A stretch of 64,000 nucleotides of DNA from Macrotis lagotis (taxonomy: Eukaryota; Chordata; Mammalia; Peramelemorphia; Peramelidae). The stretch covers positions 655,800,869 through 655,864,868 of the forward strand of contig NC_133666.1 of assembly GCF_037893015.1 (NCBI RefSeq), read 5' to 3'. Shown here piece by piece: positions 1 through 11,299 of this stretch. The notes beneath the pieces were generated by a model that was not told where the DNA came from, did not search any database, and saw only the letters and a list, made by a program, of their open reading frames with translations. Position 1 is the stretch's first letter. Every line of letters starts with the position of its first letter. The position numbers and the translations under genes are program-made.

Positions 1-179
1 TTTATAAAACACAGCTCCTTACCTGACAATCGGCAAGGTTTTTATGGCCTCATCAAAGTTAAAATGTTACCCTGATTAGATATTTCTTGGAAGATCAAAG
101 TTAATAACACCATAGGACCTGATTGGCTATTTTTCCCAAGATTGAATGTTTGATAGGTCCTAAGGAAAGGATCTCAAAT

Positions 180-430
180 TTGTGGCAAAGTTAGCTCCCC
201 CTTTTAATCATATTCATTCCACCTAACTTCTCCTCGCTTGTGCAGGAAGGTTGTACCTCAAGTCTGGAATTCACTTCCCCGCTTCTCTCCATACTTTCCT
301 TTATAAAACTTACTTCAAGCACCACCTCCTAAATGAGTCATTTCCTACTCCCTCCCCTCCCTGGACAATATGGTTGTTCACCTCCTCCAACCTTCCCAAG
401 AACATGAACTCTGATCCCTTTCAGTGGTAG
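180..430 (+). repeat. L2 LINE 3'-region remnant
   Basis: The stretch 'ggaattcacttccccgcttctc' followed by 'aaaacttacttcaagcaccacc' and 'tcctactccctcccc' matches the order of the 3' part of L2 (end of the reverse-transcriptase ORF into the 3' UTR). Diverged and truncated at both ends. From 430 to about 960 I see no recognisable gene or repeat. Confidence 0.5.
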
Positions 431-984
431 GGGGAGAAGTCTTATAGGATAGTAGAGCAAGCCCTAACCATATCGTAGAGTCATTCATTGTACAAATGAG
501 GAAACTGAGACCCATGGAGCTTCATGCTTAACTGATATCTCAATGATATTGGTCACTCTCTCCCCTCAACTTTTGTTGTACTCCACTTTTATGCTCTTAC
601 TTCTTTGCTGGGTCATCCAAGTCCAAGGCCTGCTCTCTACCTATGCATGGTCCCCAAGGCTCTGTCCCTAGTTCTTTTCTATTTTTCTACCCTCACACAG
701 AGATTTTCCCAGCATCCAGGGATTCAGTTATCAACTCAAAGGTGGGTAATGATGGGGACTGGATTTGTGATGTCCTGCTAGAAGGAACCTGCTGCCAATG
801 TAAATCAGGAACTTCTCCACAATCTAAGTTTTCAGAAAGTCACTTGGGCATCAGGGCATGGGCATCAGGGACTGACTCACCCAGGGCTTCTTAGATCGTC
901 TTCCTCAGAAAGGGAACAAAAACAAAAGTTTGTCTGGCTGCTGGGCCAGCTCCCAACTTGTGCTCTGTTCAATCTAGATGACTC

Positions 985-1205
985 CCAGATGTTTGCGTGT
1001 ATGTATGTATGTATGCATGTTTGTATATTTATATGTATATGTATATGAGTCTGTATATGTAGCCGTGTATGAATATCTATATGAATGTGTATTGTAGAAA
1101 CATATATATATGTATATACTACAAAACAAGTACTTTGAGTATATGTATTATGTGTGAAGATATAGATAGGTGTATGTGTGTTTATACATATGTGTGTCTG
1201 TATAT
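985..1205. repeat. Degenerate TATG/TGTA-rich simple repeat
   Basis: Irregular runs of 'tatg', 'tgta' and 'tatatg' motifs cover this segment, interrupted near 1090-1130. The open frame on the reverse strand here is only the translation of this low-complexity DNA. Confidence 0.7.
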
Positions 1206-1209
1206 CTCT

Positions 1210-1385
1210 TTCCGAGTTCAAATCTAGCTCAGAGATTTACTAGCTGTGTGACCTTGGGCAAGTCACTTAATCTTATTTACCTCAGTTTTCTCCTCTGTAA
1301 AATGAACTGAAAAAGAAAATGGCGAGCCTCTCCAGTATTTCTGCCAAGAAAACTCCTTGAGGTTGGACATGACAACTTTCTCTGT
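1210..1385 (+). repeat. Mar1/MIR-like SINE, 5'-truncated
   Basis: 'tagctgtgtgaccttgggcaa' then 'cctcagttttctcctctgtaaaatga' and 'gccaagaaaactcc' are the diagnostic middle and 3' parts of an older marsupial SINE with a CORE-like body. The 5' tRNA-like end is missing. The downstream microsatellites may have grown from its tail. Confidence 0.7.
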
Positions 1386-1391
1386 CTGTCT

Positions 1392-1493
1392 CCTTTCTTC
1401 TCTTCTCTTCTCTTCTCTTCTCTTCTCTTCTCTTCTCTTCTCTTCTCTTCTCTTCTCTTCTCTTCTCTTCTCTTCTCTTCTCTTCTCTTCTCT

Positions 1494-1549
<56 letters not shown>

Positions 1550-1552
1550 CCT

Positions 1553-1602
<50 letters not shown>
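1392..1602. repeat. Compound microsatellite (TTCTC)n-(CT)n-(CA)n
   Basis: About 20 copies of the pentamer 'ttctc' (1392-1498) run directly into about 24 CT units (to 1547) and then, after a short 'ccctcatacac' linker, about 22 CA units (1557-1602). The whole upper strand is pyrimidine-rich for about 155 bp. Confidence 0.95.
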
Positions 1603-1605
<3 letters not shown>

Positions 1606-1694
1606 GTATACATACATCCCTTATCCTTTTGAATTCCAGTTGCTAATCTTCAACTAACTTGAATTGAAGACAGGAAAGCATTCCAATTAGGGAA

Positions 1695-1895
1695 TTAAAT
1701 AATGACTAACATGGTTATAAAACCCTTTCAAGTTTGCAAAGTGCTTGGCATAGGTTATCTCATTTGATCCTCACAATAACCCTGTAAGGGTAGATGCTAT
1801 AATCATTCCCATTGCACGTGTGAGGAAACTAAGGTTGAAAGGTTAAGTAACTTGTCCAGGTTTCACAACTTATCGAGGTGGAATTTGAACCCAGG
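1695..1895 (-). repeat. MIR / CORE-SINE
   Basis: Reverse-orientation MIR landmarks occur in order: 'ttatctcatttgatcctcacaata', 'gaggaaactaaggt', 'ttaagtaacttgtccagg' and 'tttgaacccagg'. Ancient, diverged copy. Confidence 0.75.
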
Positions 1896-1899
1896 TAAC

Positions 1900-2860
1900 C
1901 AATATCCCAGAACTACCCAGTACCTTATAGTGCTTCCTAACAACGATCAGCCCCTCCTTGGCAGGGGGCACCACCAGGCCATCCAGGCAGACTGAAGCTT
2001 GATACATACCCGCACTAAGCCTCAGGTGGGCAGGTAGATGGAAAAATGGACAGGCAGCCATCCAGGCAGTCCCTGGTCCAGCTAGTCCCAGGATGACTTC
2101 CCTAGCTAACAGGGCACCTGCAGCACCTTTAATGTGCAGAGAGGACATTTCAGGCCTGGGAAGAGCTGAGCTGTCTACCTCCTGCAGATTTACTTGTTTC
2201 AAAAAGGGACTGGATTAGCAACCAATCAACACCTACTTAAAAACAGGAGATTTTGGATTAGAACAGTTTCCATTTTAGGGTTTAAACACGCTAAGAGACC
2301 GAGCGCTCCTTTTTGAGGACAGCACCCTCCAGGGTTACAATGACCTTGACTGGGACCTCTCTGGGTCAGGAGCTAGGCAGGGCTGAGTCATAAGCAACCG
2401 ACCCCCCCTTCCCCAAAGCAGCAGGAGCCGTTGCAGAGCCCGTCTCTGGTTGCCTCCCCTCCCTCCTCCATCTTCTTCCCCACATCTTTTTCACCTCATT
2501 GGACCGACCTTTGAATTATTGGGCTGCCCTCTCCTGGGCACAGCTAAGAAGACTATAGATTCCCCTTTTCTGGCTCCCAGGGATTCATCTGCTATTTAAA
2601 GATGCTATTAATTAACGTTAGACTATTAAATGTACTATATAACATTGTTGACAGACTTTGTTTTTTGTCTTTCTTTTTCTTGATTACTAAGAGGTATGGT
2701 TCTCTGGGTGGGGGAGATAGAAGGCGTATGGTACTGTAATTGGAAATGGTGTTATAAAAACAAATAATGTCAATACAAGCTTTTTTTTAATAAAAAAAAA
2801 GGAACTTAAAATTCCGTTAATTAATATTACCACAAGGCAAAGGAAATTTTTAATGGAATT
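1900..2860. other. Non-repetitive stretch, no gene recognised
   Basis: No SINE, LINE or splice-flanked coding exon is recognisable here. The reverse-strand open frame at 1870-2202 has no motif I know. The part at 2280-2660 is comparatively GC-rich, then changes to an AT-rich block with homeodomain-like 'ttaattaac' (about 2608-2618). It could be a conserved non-coding element, but the sequence alone cannot show that. Confidence 0.35.
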
Positions 2861-3293
2861 GTCACTATGTTCATTCTCTTTTCCCTTAGCTTTTCTTTCC
2901 TTCCTTCCCCTTTACCTTTACTTAAAAACCCTTTGGTCTTTCAAAGGTCAGCTTATGTCCTATACCTTCCACAGCTTCTGAGCACCCACTATGTCATAGA
3001 TTCAGTAGCACCACGGGTTGGTTTTAATTGTCCTTGGACCATTTCCTGTGTATCTGGCAGGACTGGGGGTTCCTCATGGATGTAGAACTTGTACTTCATT
3101 CCTTTTCCTTATAATGGTTACCAAATCCAAGGACTGACAATTAGCTTCCTTGCATTCCAGTTTCTCCTTTTGAGAGAGAATTCTGAAACTTCAAGTTGGC
3201 ATGGATTATATCTAACCCTTACCAAACTAGGAAGCCCCTCAATAGCATCCTTAAATAGACATCACCCTGATTTTACTTGAAGAATTATAATGT
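2861..3293. other. Unassigned stretch
   Basis: Short open frames occur but none shows a domain, splice-site context or codon bias. A pyrimidine-rich block lies at 2870-2925. Nothing else is supported. Confidence 0.4.
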
Positions 3294-3310
3294 TACAGAA
3301 ATGTTTCTAT

Positions 3311-3433
3311 TTTTTAATTTTTTTTTTAGGTTTTTGCAAGGCAAATGGGGTTAAGTGTCTGAGACGGGATTTGAACCCAGGTACTCCTGACTCTAGGGCC
3401 AGTGCTTTATCCACTGTGCCACCAAGCCACCCC
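3311..3433 (-). repeat. Mar1/WSINE-type SINE
   Basis: Reverse copy from 'aggtttttgcaaggcaaa' to 'tccactgtgccacc'. It lacks the middle 'gcccaaggccacacagctagg' part, so it carries an internal deletion. It is bounded by a 17-bp perfect target-site duplication (3294-3310 and 3434-3450, beginning 'ttacagaaatg'). Confidence 0.9.
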
Positions 3434-3450
3434 TTACAGAAATGTTTCTA

Positions 3451-3715
3451 GAAGTTTTTTAGTGGTGGCAAAGAATTGGAAATTGAGGGGATGTCCATCA
3501 TTTGGGAAATTGTGGTATATGACTATGATGAAATATTTTGTGCTAAAAAAATGATAAGCAGGATGCTTTCAGAAAAACCTGGGAAGATTTACACAAACTG
3601 AAGTAAAGTGATATGAGCAGAACCAGGAGTAAGATGTTTAGCTATGAATGACTTAGCTATTCTCAGTATTGCAATAATCTGAGCCAATTCTGAATGATAT
3701 CCATCTTCAGGGGTC
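3451..3715 (+). mobile_element. L1 3'-end fragment
   Basis: 'agtggtggcaaagaattggaa', 'aggggatgtccatcatt', 'gaaaaacctgggaagattt' and 'gagcagaaccagga' are the coding 3' end of marsupial L1 ORF2 and start of its 3' UTR. Strongly 5'-truncated and diverged. Confidence 0.8.
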
Positions 3716-4955
3716 AGGTCATGTCCCCAGAGCTACATCTCTGCTTCAGGTTCTAGGGGTACCCACTTAGGAGTCGTACACGTGTTTCCAATTCTACTGG
3801 CTCAATCCTCAACCTAGTGTATTCCTCCCAATATCAATTGACCAGTTATATGTTCTAATCAGTTGTTATTTCCTCAAAACCATTGATAAGCAATTAGCAT
3901 CAATTAGATTTAACAAAGAAGATATAGTAAGAACAAAAGAACAAACTCATCCTCCCTCACCATATCCCTTTACCTCAACTGGAGAAAATTCTGCTACTCC
4001 TTTGATCCCTGGGAAGAATTAGGCTCAAATCTTAAAAAGCTACTGCAAACATTCCTCCTACTTCTGAATACGGCATAGTCAGTAGGCGAGTCATTCCCTC
4101 ATTTTCGGACATGGTATCTCTCTTAACTGCTAATTCAATACTTTCTTGGCTTAGGTCAAACAGATTGCTTTTCAAGGTAATGCTAGCTCAACTGCTATGG
4201 GTGGCACATTCTGCTATGGACCTTGTTGTGTCCTCCAACAAAGCTCACAAGGTCATGATGTGGTCCATTCTGAACTTCAACATGGGTTCAGGAGAAAACA
4301 AACACAATGAATCAAAGGGAGAGGAGTCATGTGTTTATGGCCACTTGGCCCCAGTGGAAAAGAAATCATGAAGCCCCTGACTCACCTGGGGTCCCACAAC
4401 AGTTCTTCCCCCTACCCACTCAATAGATACCAAGGAGAGATAGAGGTCAAGTTTCTTTGCAAATTCAGTTCAAGCTATCCACTGAGCATATGGGAAACCC
4501 ATGGATCTGTTCTAGAATGGATCCTTGCATCCAGCTTGTCAAGAAGCAAATTCACAAAGCTCCCATGTGGTACTCCAGGCTCCTGCCTTTGAGGTAACAG
4601 AAAAAAATGTTATTCTATCAAACACTAATCTTTCCATGAGACTCTGTACTTCTCTACTCTGTTCTAGTCATCATTTGGATTTCAAAACTACTTCTGGTTC
4701 ATCCTGGAACTTCCTTTAGTCCTGGAGTCTTTTAACCTTGGAGAAGTCTACAACCTCCACAATCCACTCACCATGAAATATGCCATTGCAGGGTCCACTC
4801 TACCTCCCTTTTTTCCATTAGTGAATTTCTAAAATGGAAACTCAAGCCTATCCTATCTTCATTCTCACAGCCCTTTTCCCATTTTCCTCTGGACTTTAAA
4901 ACCATGTCTACAAACCTGGTACCTTCAGTCTCCCTCCCACTTTTCTGTTTCCTTT
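3716..4955. other. Unassigned stretch, no gene recognised
   Basis: About 1.2 kb without a repeat I can name. Open frames at 4111-4371, 4329-4592 and 4525-4719 overlap one another in different frames and show no recognisable domain. A possible donor ('gaggtaaca') near 4590 has no matching acceptor and meaningful exon. An L2-like 3' end may begin near 4960. Confidence 0.35.
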
Positions 4956-5139
4956 TGTGTATTGATTGTGTTCCCCCCCTTAGAATGTTAGCTTCTAAGG
5001 CAAAGGCAACATGGTAGAGTAGTGGAAAGATGTACAGTGGTGCTCCTCTCTTGCCCAAACTCCTCCAAAAAGACTCAGAATGTCAAAACAATTTGATATT
5101 AGGTAAGAAATAGAGAGGTTGATCAGCGAAACATATTAG

Positions 5140-5795
5140 AAACATAATATACAGAACATTTCCTTCAGATAACATTTTGTTATTATTTGGTCTAGTTCTA
5201 TAAGTAATACTGAGTTTGATTCACATGGCAGAAAAATGTGAATTAATTTAGGCATTATCCTTATTTTTATTATATTGGTATGGCCCAACCATGGTTAATT
5301 AATATTCCTCCTATGATTTAAGAATTCCTTTATTTATTTATTTGTTTGTTTGTTTATTTATTTTTAGGTTTTTGCAAGGCAAAAAGGGTTAAGTGGCTTG
5401 CCCAAGGACACACAGTTAGGTAATTATTAAGTGTCTGAGACCGGATCTGAACCCAGGTACTCCTGACTCCAGGAACGGTGCTTTATCCACTGTGCCACCT
5501 AGCCGCCCCCCTCCCTTTATTTCTTAAGGAATGTTTTGAAATTTCATTCATTTATCTTGTTGGGATAATTCCCAGATCTTTTATGTACTTTTTAACTCAT
5601 TTGGATGGAATTTCAATTCCCATCTCTCTCTTTTTGTTTTTAGTGGTAATGTAAAGAAAAGTTAATTTTAACGGATTTATTTTATCTTCTGTTACTTTAG
5701 TGAAGTTATTGTTTCAATTTTTTTAGTTGACTCTCTAGGGTCTTTAAGTAAAGTAAATCATTACTTATAAATTTTAATATGAGTGTCATTGGCTA
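5140..5795 (-). mobile_element. L1 ORF2 (RT-region) fragment, interrupted by a SINE
   Basis: Antisense L1 reverse-transcriptase-region text such as 'tatggcccaaccatggttaatta' and 'ttcatttatcttgttgggataattcc' is present on both sides of a SINE at 5358-5511. No intact frame remains. Confidence 0.65.
5358..5511 (-). repeat. Mar1/WSINE-type SINE
   Basis: Near full-length reverse copy, from 'aggtttttgcaaggc' through 'gtgtctgagaccgg' to 'cacctagccgcccc'. Inserted in the L1 fragment; a (TTTA)n/(TTTG)n run at 5335-5357 is its expanded tail. Confidence 0.92.
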
Positions 5796-6072
5796 CCACC
5801 CTTGAATCTTTTCTGTCTGAATCACTAATTATTTCTGATCTGTGACTCCTTAACTCCTCTGCTTCTGATTCAGGATAGCTGAACAAAGCTGGAGAAAATC
5901 ATGTAATAGAAGTCACCATGATTCATGCTGCACAGAACTACAGCTAAATTCTCACTTACCCTTTCCATCTCCCTATTTTTAATGTACATAGCAATTGTTT
6001 CGATTGCAAATTGCTTTCTTCGCATCATGACCATTCTCTCCTCCATCCTTCTGAGCAGAAAATATTTTGTTA

Positions 6073-6077
6073 TTCAA

Positions 6078-6110
<33 letters not shown>
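6073..6110. repeat. (TTA)n microsatellite
   Basis: About 12 uninterrupted 'tta' units, followed by 'cagcagcagtagcagcag'. Confidence 0.9.
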
Positions 6111-6133
6111 CAGTAGCAGCAGTAGCAGCAGAG

Positions 6134-6290
6134 GCAATAGCTAGGTGGTCCGGTGACTAGAGCATTCTGCCTAGAATCAGGAAGACTTGAGTTCAAATGT
6201 GACCTCAGATACTCACTAACTGTGTGGTCCTGTGCAAGCCCTTGTTTGCCTATAAAATAGGCATCCCAACAGGGTGAGGATCAGATGAAA
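6134..6290 (+). repeat. Older Mar1-like SINE
   Basis: 'aatagctaggtggtccggtgac', 'tgagttcaaatgtgacctcaga' and 'taactgtgtggtcctgtgcaag' correspond to the tRNA-like head and body, but diverged from the young copies. Confidence 0.75.
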
Positions 6291-6354
6291 TAATAATTAT
6301 AAGCTCTTAACACAGTATCTGGAACATGGTAGACCCTATTTATAAATGTTAGTT

Positions 6355-6376
6355 CTTCTTCTTCTTCTTCTTCTTC

Positions 6377-6417
<41 letters not shown>
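6355..6417. repeat. (TTC)n-(TTA)n microsatellite
   Basis: About 8 'ttc' units run into about 13 'tta' units. Confidence 0.9.
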
Positions 6418-6581
6418 GCTCCTCAACAGTACCTCCACCTTTACTTGCTTTTCCTTCCCCTTCCTCCCTATTTTTTCTAGACATCCAAAGATCTTCCATT
6501 TTTAAAGGAATACATATATCACCTAGCTGCTACCTATTCATGTATAAACATGAAAAAACTTTGTTAATATTATAATTATGT

Positions 6582-6703
6582 GGGGCAGCTAGGTGGCTCA
6601 GTGGATAAAGCACCAGCCCTGGAGTCAGGAGTACCTGGGTTCAGATCCGGCCTCAGACACTTAATAATTACCTAGCTTTTGCCTTGCAAAAACCTAAAAA
6701 AAA
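6582..6703 (+). repeat. Mar1/WSINE-type SINE with internal deletion
   Basis: Starts 'ggggcagctaggtggctcag', then after 'aattacctagct' jumps directly to 'tttgccttgcaaaaacc', losing about 30 bp of the body. Confidence 0.92.
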
Positions 6704-6739
6704 TATTAGAACTATATTACACTATAGATCTGCTATCTC

Positions 6740-7540
6740 ATCTCTCACTTTTTTTCACTGTCAAATAATGGAAAAATTATCCCTTCATTTGCTCTTCAGT
6801 CATCTAACAATTTGACGTCTGCCCTTCATTTTATTGAAATTATTCTCTTACAGGTCACCATTGGTCTCTTAATCATCAGATCCAATTGCCTTTTTTTACA
6901 TTCATCTTTCACACTTTACCTCACTCTTCCTATCTCTTTAATCACTGTTTCTTTTGTTGACTCATTTCCCTCTTTCCAATTCTTCAAGTAGTTATTTCCT
7001 AAGGATCTTCTTGTTTCATTCATTCCCATTGTATTTATTACTTCTTTTATGCTTTTAATTTCCAGATCTGTATCTCTAATACTGACTTCTTTTCTGAGTA
7101 CCAGACTTTCATGTACAAATTTAAGTTTATACTTTCCCCTAACACTGCACCCATTCTGACTTCATTATTTCTGCCTCTGGGATTGCCATTCATTCATATA
7201 TTTGTAACCTTGAGATTATCTTTGGGTGATTCATATTTGATCTAAATCCTGCCAATTCCATTTCTACCATATCTCTCACTTCTATCCCCATCTCTCTGTT
7301 CTCGTTATCATCACCCTAGTACCAAGCTCTCATTACTTCTTAGTGGGACTACTGTGTCAGTAAAGTTCCAAACTTCTTACCTCCTTTCATTTCCCTATCC
7401 AATTCATACATAGATATTTTTTCTTATGCAGAAGTCTTGTATCCTTCTTTCTCAGAAATCTTTCAGTGGTTTTTGAAAACTTTAGGTTCCTCTGTCTGGA
7501 ATTCAAGGATTTCCGCAGTCTAGTGTCATCTTATTTTTGA
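6740..7540 (+). mobile_element. L2 LINE ORF remnant
   Basis: Diverged L2 ORF text in order, e.g. 'caggtcaccattggtctcttaa' and 'ctgccaattccatttctacc' and 'ctctctgttctcgttatca'. Many stops on all frames; no coding potential. Confidence 0.5.
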
Positions 7541-7544
7541 ACCA

Positions 7545-8035
7545 ATACAAAAAAATTTGTTTTGCTTTGACACAATGGACACTTTTCAAGAAACACCTAA
7601 CCTTTTCACTTGAACACTTAAAGGCCATTGTAAGATTATTAATTGACCTAATTTCAATTTGTTGTGTCTTAGGGAAAAGGAAAACCTGAGAAGAGGGAAA
7701 GATGCAGGAAGAGGTCAGTGGAAAAGTCAGAATACATGCAACATATGTTGATTGAATTCACCCTTTTATATGGGTGCCATTTGTGACACCCCTAAATAAT
7801 TATAACAGTAACATCAAAGATAACTATTCTCCATAACAGACAAAATGAAAATGAAAATTTTGAAATAATGCAATGATTACCAAAATATGACACAGAGACA
7901 CAATATAAGCACAAGCTGTTGGAAATACGGCATCAATATGACTTGATAAAGGGTTGCCACAAACTTTCAATTTGTAAAAAATATGTTATTTGTGAAATGC
8001 AATAAAGTGAAGCCCAATAAAATGAGATATGCCTG
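7545..8035 (+). mobile_element. Tigger (TcMar) DNA transposon, 3' part
   Basis: 'gaacacttaaaggccattgtaag', 'ttgacctaatttcaatttgttgtg', 'caaactttcaatttgtaaaaaa' and the end 'aataaaatgagatatgcctg' follow the 3' non-coding part of Tigger1. The terminal inverted repeat ends at 8035 and is followed by the expected TA. The 5' end and transposase are absent: a dead, truncated copy. Confidence 0.85.
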
Positions 8036-8139
8036 TATAGTAATTGATTCCAACTCAATGGAAATATGTAATATGAACTCAAATAATGTGATTAAATAAT
8101 GTGATTCATTATTGAAATTAATCATGACCTATCTGTAGC

Positions 8140-8350
8140 ACTTCCAGGTTTCCAAAATACTTTACATAACTTATTTTACTTAATCCTTACAACGTTATGA
8201 AGTAGGTACTATTATTTGCATTTTACAGATGAAAAAATTGAAGTGCTGAGAAGTTAAGTGATACCAAGGATTATAAAACTGGTAAGTTTCTGGGGCAAGA
8301 TTTGAACTCAAGTCTAAATGACTCCAAAGCTCATGCTCTACCCAAGTATC
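8140..8350 (-). repeat. MIR / CORE-SINE
   Basis: 'acttaatccttacaacgttatga', 'ttgcattttacagatgaaaaaa', 'gagaagttaagtgat' and 'agatttgaactcaag' are the reverse MIR landmarks. Confidence 0.75.
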
Positions 8351-8700
8351 TTATGTCATTTGTCTGAGTTCAATGATATAGAATCAGGAACATACTAGAC
8401 CATACAAGGACCTGGGACTTTCCATTACAGACTTCCTTCCAATTTTACATTAAACCATTAACCACCATTCTTTGGGTCCAGTCATCATAGCTAACTTCAC
8501 CCAACTCTATTTTCTTTTAGTATCTTGTACTCACTCCATTTTCTCCACAAGAGCAGCATGAGAGACTTTTTCAAATGCTTCACTGAAATTGAGGTAAATT
8601 CTATCTATAGTTTCCCCTGTTATAACAGACTAGGGAAACGATGTCAAAAAAAAGGGAATTGAGGTTACCAGCACAGACAGTTCTTAAAAATCCTCGTATG

Positions 8701-8848
8701 GGGGTGGCTAGGTGGTGCAGTGGATAGAACACCGGTCCTGGAATCAGGAGTACCTGAGTTCAAATCTGACCTCAGACACTTAATAATTACCTAGCTGTGT
8801 GGCCTTGGGTAAGCCACTTAGCCCTGTTGCCTTGCAAAATCCTAAAAA
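8701..8848 (+). repeat. Mar1/WSINE-type SINE
   Basis: Complete copy from 'ggggtggctaggtggtgcag' to 'ttgcaaaatcctaaaaa'. A 15-bp target-site duplication (8686-8700 and 8849-8863) differs at one base. Confidence 0.93.
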
Positions 8849-8879
8849 AAAAATCCTTGTATGATACCAATTCTTCCTG

Positions 8880-9070
8880 AATCTATGATTTGAAGCTGAA
8901 AAGGACCTTAAAAGTGCTCAAATTCAATCCCCACCCCCATTTTACAGTTGAGGAAGTCCAGGCCCAGAGAAACGAAATGACTTTTTCTAAGATCATACAG
9001 GTAATAGAAGATAAAGCTAGGAGTTGAGCCAGGTCCTTTGACTCTTAATTCCATTATCTTTTCACCATAC
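8880..9070 (-). repeat. MIR/THER-type CORE-SINE
   Basis: 'gaaaaggaccttaaaagtgc', 'ccattttacagttgaggaa' and 'gcccagagaaacgaaatgact' are landmarks of this older SINE in reverse. Related copies are at 18440-18610 and 38290-38465. Confidence 0.65.
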
Positions 9071-9079
9071 TACACTTCT

Positions 9080-9751
9080 TCTATACTTATAGGGATGATC
9101 CCAAATTGAGCAGAATAATTTACAACATTCAAAGATGTGACAGTGAACTTCAGTGATGAGGATTAAGGGCACCTGAACTCTGCTAAAAGGAAGCTGCTCA
9201 AGGATGTGATGCTGGAAAACTTGATCTCTCTGAGTAAGGATGGCCTCTGAATCTGTGTGCTAATGAATTAGGGGGCTGCTGAAGGGTTATTAATCCAGTT
9301 TTGGAAAGAAATTCAAGGACCTGAGATTATTAATCAGTGTTGGATCCACAAATTGCATGTCAGCTTCTGGTTTTCAGGTGAAAGCTTCGCATACATGAAA
9401 GCAATTTCAAATAAAGAAATGCAATTTAGTGTGCCTAGCATGTTTCCTTTTGAGAATCCAGACCCCCCCCCAAAAAAAATCACAAAATTTTGTGATTTCA
9501 TTAGTGTAGGAAAGTGATGTTAAGTTCAAAATAGAAATGGATCTTTCTGGGCTGCAATTGACTTAGAAAATCAACATCTATTTTGTATAGTATTTTTATT
9601 TATTTGGTTAAACCTATCTCAAATATATTTTAATCTCATTTTGCTCACATTTTGGAGTTTTGTAGAGCTTCTCTCCTCTTATGTGGGGAACAACCTATGA
9701 AAAAACTCTCCTTTTACCAATACAGAATTACTTTGCAATTTTTAGTCATTA
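9080..9751. other. Unassigned stretch
   Basis: No repeat family or exon is recognised. The AT-rich segment at 9580-9660 may be LINE-derived but is too short to assign. Confidence 0.35.
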
Positions 9752-9764
9752 AGAGTCTGGGGCA

Positions 9765-9907
9765 GGGGCAGCTAGGTGTCGCAGTGGATAGAGCACTGGC
9801 CATGGAGTCAGAAGTATCTGAGTTCAAAATCAGCCTCAGATACTTAATAATTACCTAGCTGTGTGACCTTGGGCAAGTCACTTAACACTGCGTTGCAAAA
9901 ACAAAAA
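9765..9907 (+). repeat. Mar1/WSINE-type SINE inserted in an older SINE
   Basis: Full-length copy with a perfect 13-bp target-site duplication 'agagtctggggca' (9752-9764 and 9908-9920). The downstream flank is a reversed, older SINE remnant (9921-10003). Confidence 0.93.
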
Positions 9908-9920
9908 AGAGTCTGGGGCA

Positions 9921-10003
9921 CAAAGTTAGTATGTGTCTGAAGTTAGATTTGAACTCTCTTTCTGAGTCCAGGCCCAGCACTGTGCCACCCACGTGCCCTG
10001 TAT
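9921..10003 (-). repeat. Older SINE remnant (head half)
   Basis: 'gtgtctgaagttagatttgaactc' then 'caggcccagcactgtgccacc' is the reversed head half of a Mar1-like SINE interrupted by the copy at 9765-9907. Confidence 0.6.
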
Positions 10004-10009
10004 ATGCTA

Positions 10010-10800
10010 CAACTGTGATTTTTTCTTGATCTACCTAACTACTAACTATTTTTAAGAAATGTAATCAGGTTAGTCTGTCCTGAATAAACTCCATACTGGG
10101 TCTTGGTGATCACTGCTTACCTTTCTAAGTATTCTCCAACCAGCCTTTTATTAGTTTTAGAATTTTTCCAGAATTTGAAGACAAACTCACCAGCCTAGAA
10201 CTTGATGACTCTATCTTTAGGATGGAATCTTGAAGACTCCAATTTCTGAAGACTGATTCAATGTTTGCAGTTCAAAGGCTCTTCTCTTGGTCATCGCAGT
10301 TTTTCAAAGGTCTCTGACAATTATTCAATGATAACAGATATTCATTTTCTGATTCCATCTAGGATAAAGTTCAAGTTTAGGCATCCAAATTACTGTAGGA
10401 AGCTAATTCTTCACTTATTTTTGAGGCTAGTTCCCCATTAACCATTTTTCTTCTTAATCTCAAGGTTAAACATTCTCTTTGATGGAGAAATTAGAGGAAA
10501 AATAAGAGTAAAGTAATACTTCTCTTTATCTGCTGTCAGCTTTAATTCCCTCCATCCTTCTTGCTCCCAGCATAGTGCCCCAAAGACCTTTACATTGCAT
10601 AGAATTTATTGCCAATCTCAACTCCTAATATTTATTATAGGATCTTACCACTATTTTTATTTGTTTCCATCATATTATACATGTGTGTACATATGTAAAT
10701 ATGAGTGCATATGTGTTCATTAATGGCTTCTTAGGTCTTTATATCATCTCTTTATACAGCTCCCCTTTTTTTCTTCATAAGAAGTTAAGTGAGGGCACCA
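10010..10800. other. Unassigned, probably old LINE-derived
   Basis: Text such as 'gattccatctaggataaagttcaa' and 'aagctaattcttcactta' at 10355-10420 resembles degraded L2, but the match is too weak for a firm call. No coding exon seen. Confidence 0.3.
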
Positions 10801-10817
10801 GCCTGCCTAAAATAAGG

Positions 10818-11135
10818 GATGCCTGATGTTTGTCCTTTGTTCTTGAAGAAGACCATGACATCAGAGAAGTGATGTCATGACAAGCACATGAATAGGATTT
10901 GAGTGAGGGGGGCTGTGCAATGTCACCAGCCTGACTTTCTCCTCTGGAGCCAACTGGGTCCAGTAGCCAGATATGAATCAGGATTACTAGAGATGAACCT
11001 AGATGTGAGGCAGTCAGGGTGAAGTGACTAGCCCAAAGTCACACAGCTGGTAAGTATCAAGTGTCTGAGACTGGATTTGAACTCCATCCTCCTGATTCCC
11101 AGGTCAGTGCTCTATCCACTGCACCACCCTACTGC
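10818..11135 (-). repeat. Long composite marsupial SINE (Mar1-type head with extended body)
   Basis: About 320 bp in reverse: 'gtttgtcctttgttcttgaagaagaccatgac' region, 'tgagtgaggggggctgtgca', 'cctctggagccaactgggtcc', then the usual SINE head up to 'ctatccactgcaccacc'. A target-site duplication 'cctaaaataagg' lies at 10806-10817 and 11136-11147. Related copies are at 31225, 52875, 55685 and 55854. Confidence 0.88.
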
Positions 11136-11299
11136 CCTAAAATAAGGAAAAGCACAGGACTGGTCCACTGGAAGGAGTGGGACATATCCTATTAGAACAT
11201 TTAACTAAGTAACTTTAAAAGTCAAGGTAGTCATGATAGGGCTAAAGATTTGAAGTGAAGGATTTAATTAGATGGAATAGTCCTTTCATCGTTAAAGTC

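Noticed and set aside
1263-1632. Open frames of repeated REEK, SLLF and CVCV on both strands
   Set aside because: They are translations of the compound microsatellite; repeats without stops give chance open frames.
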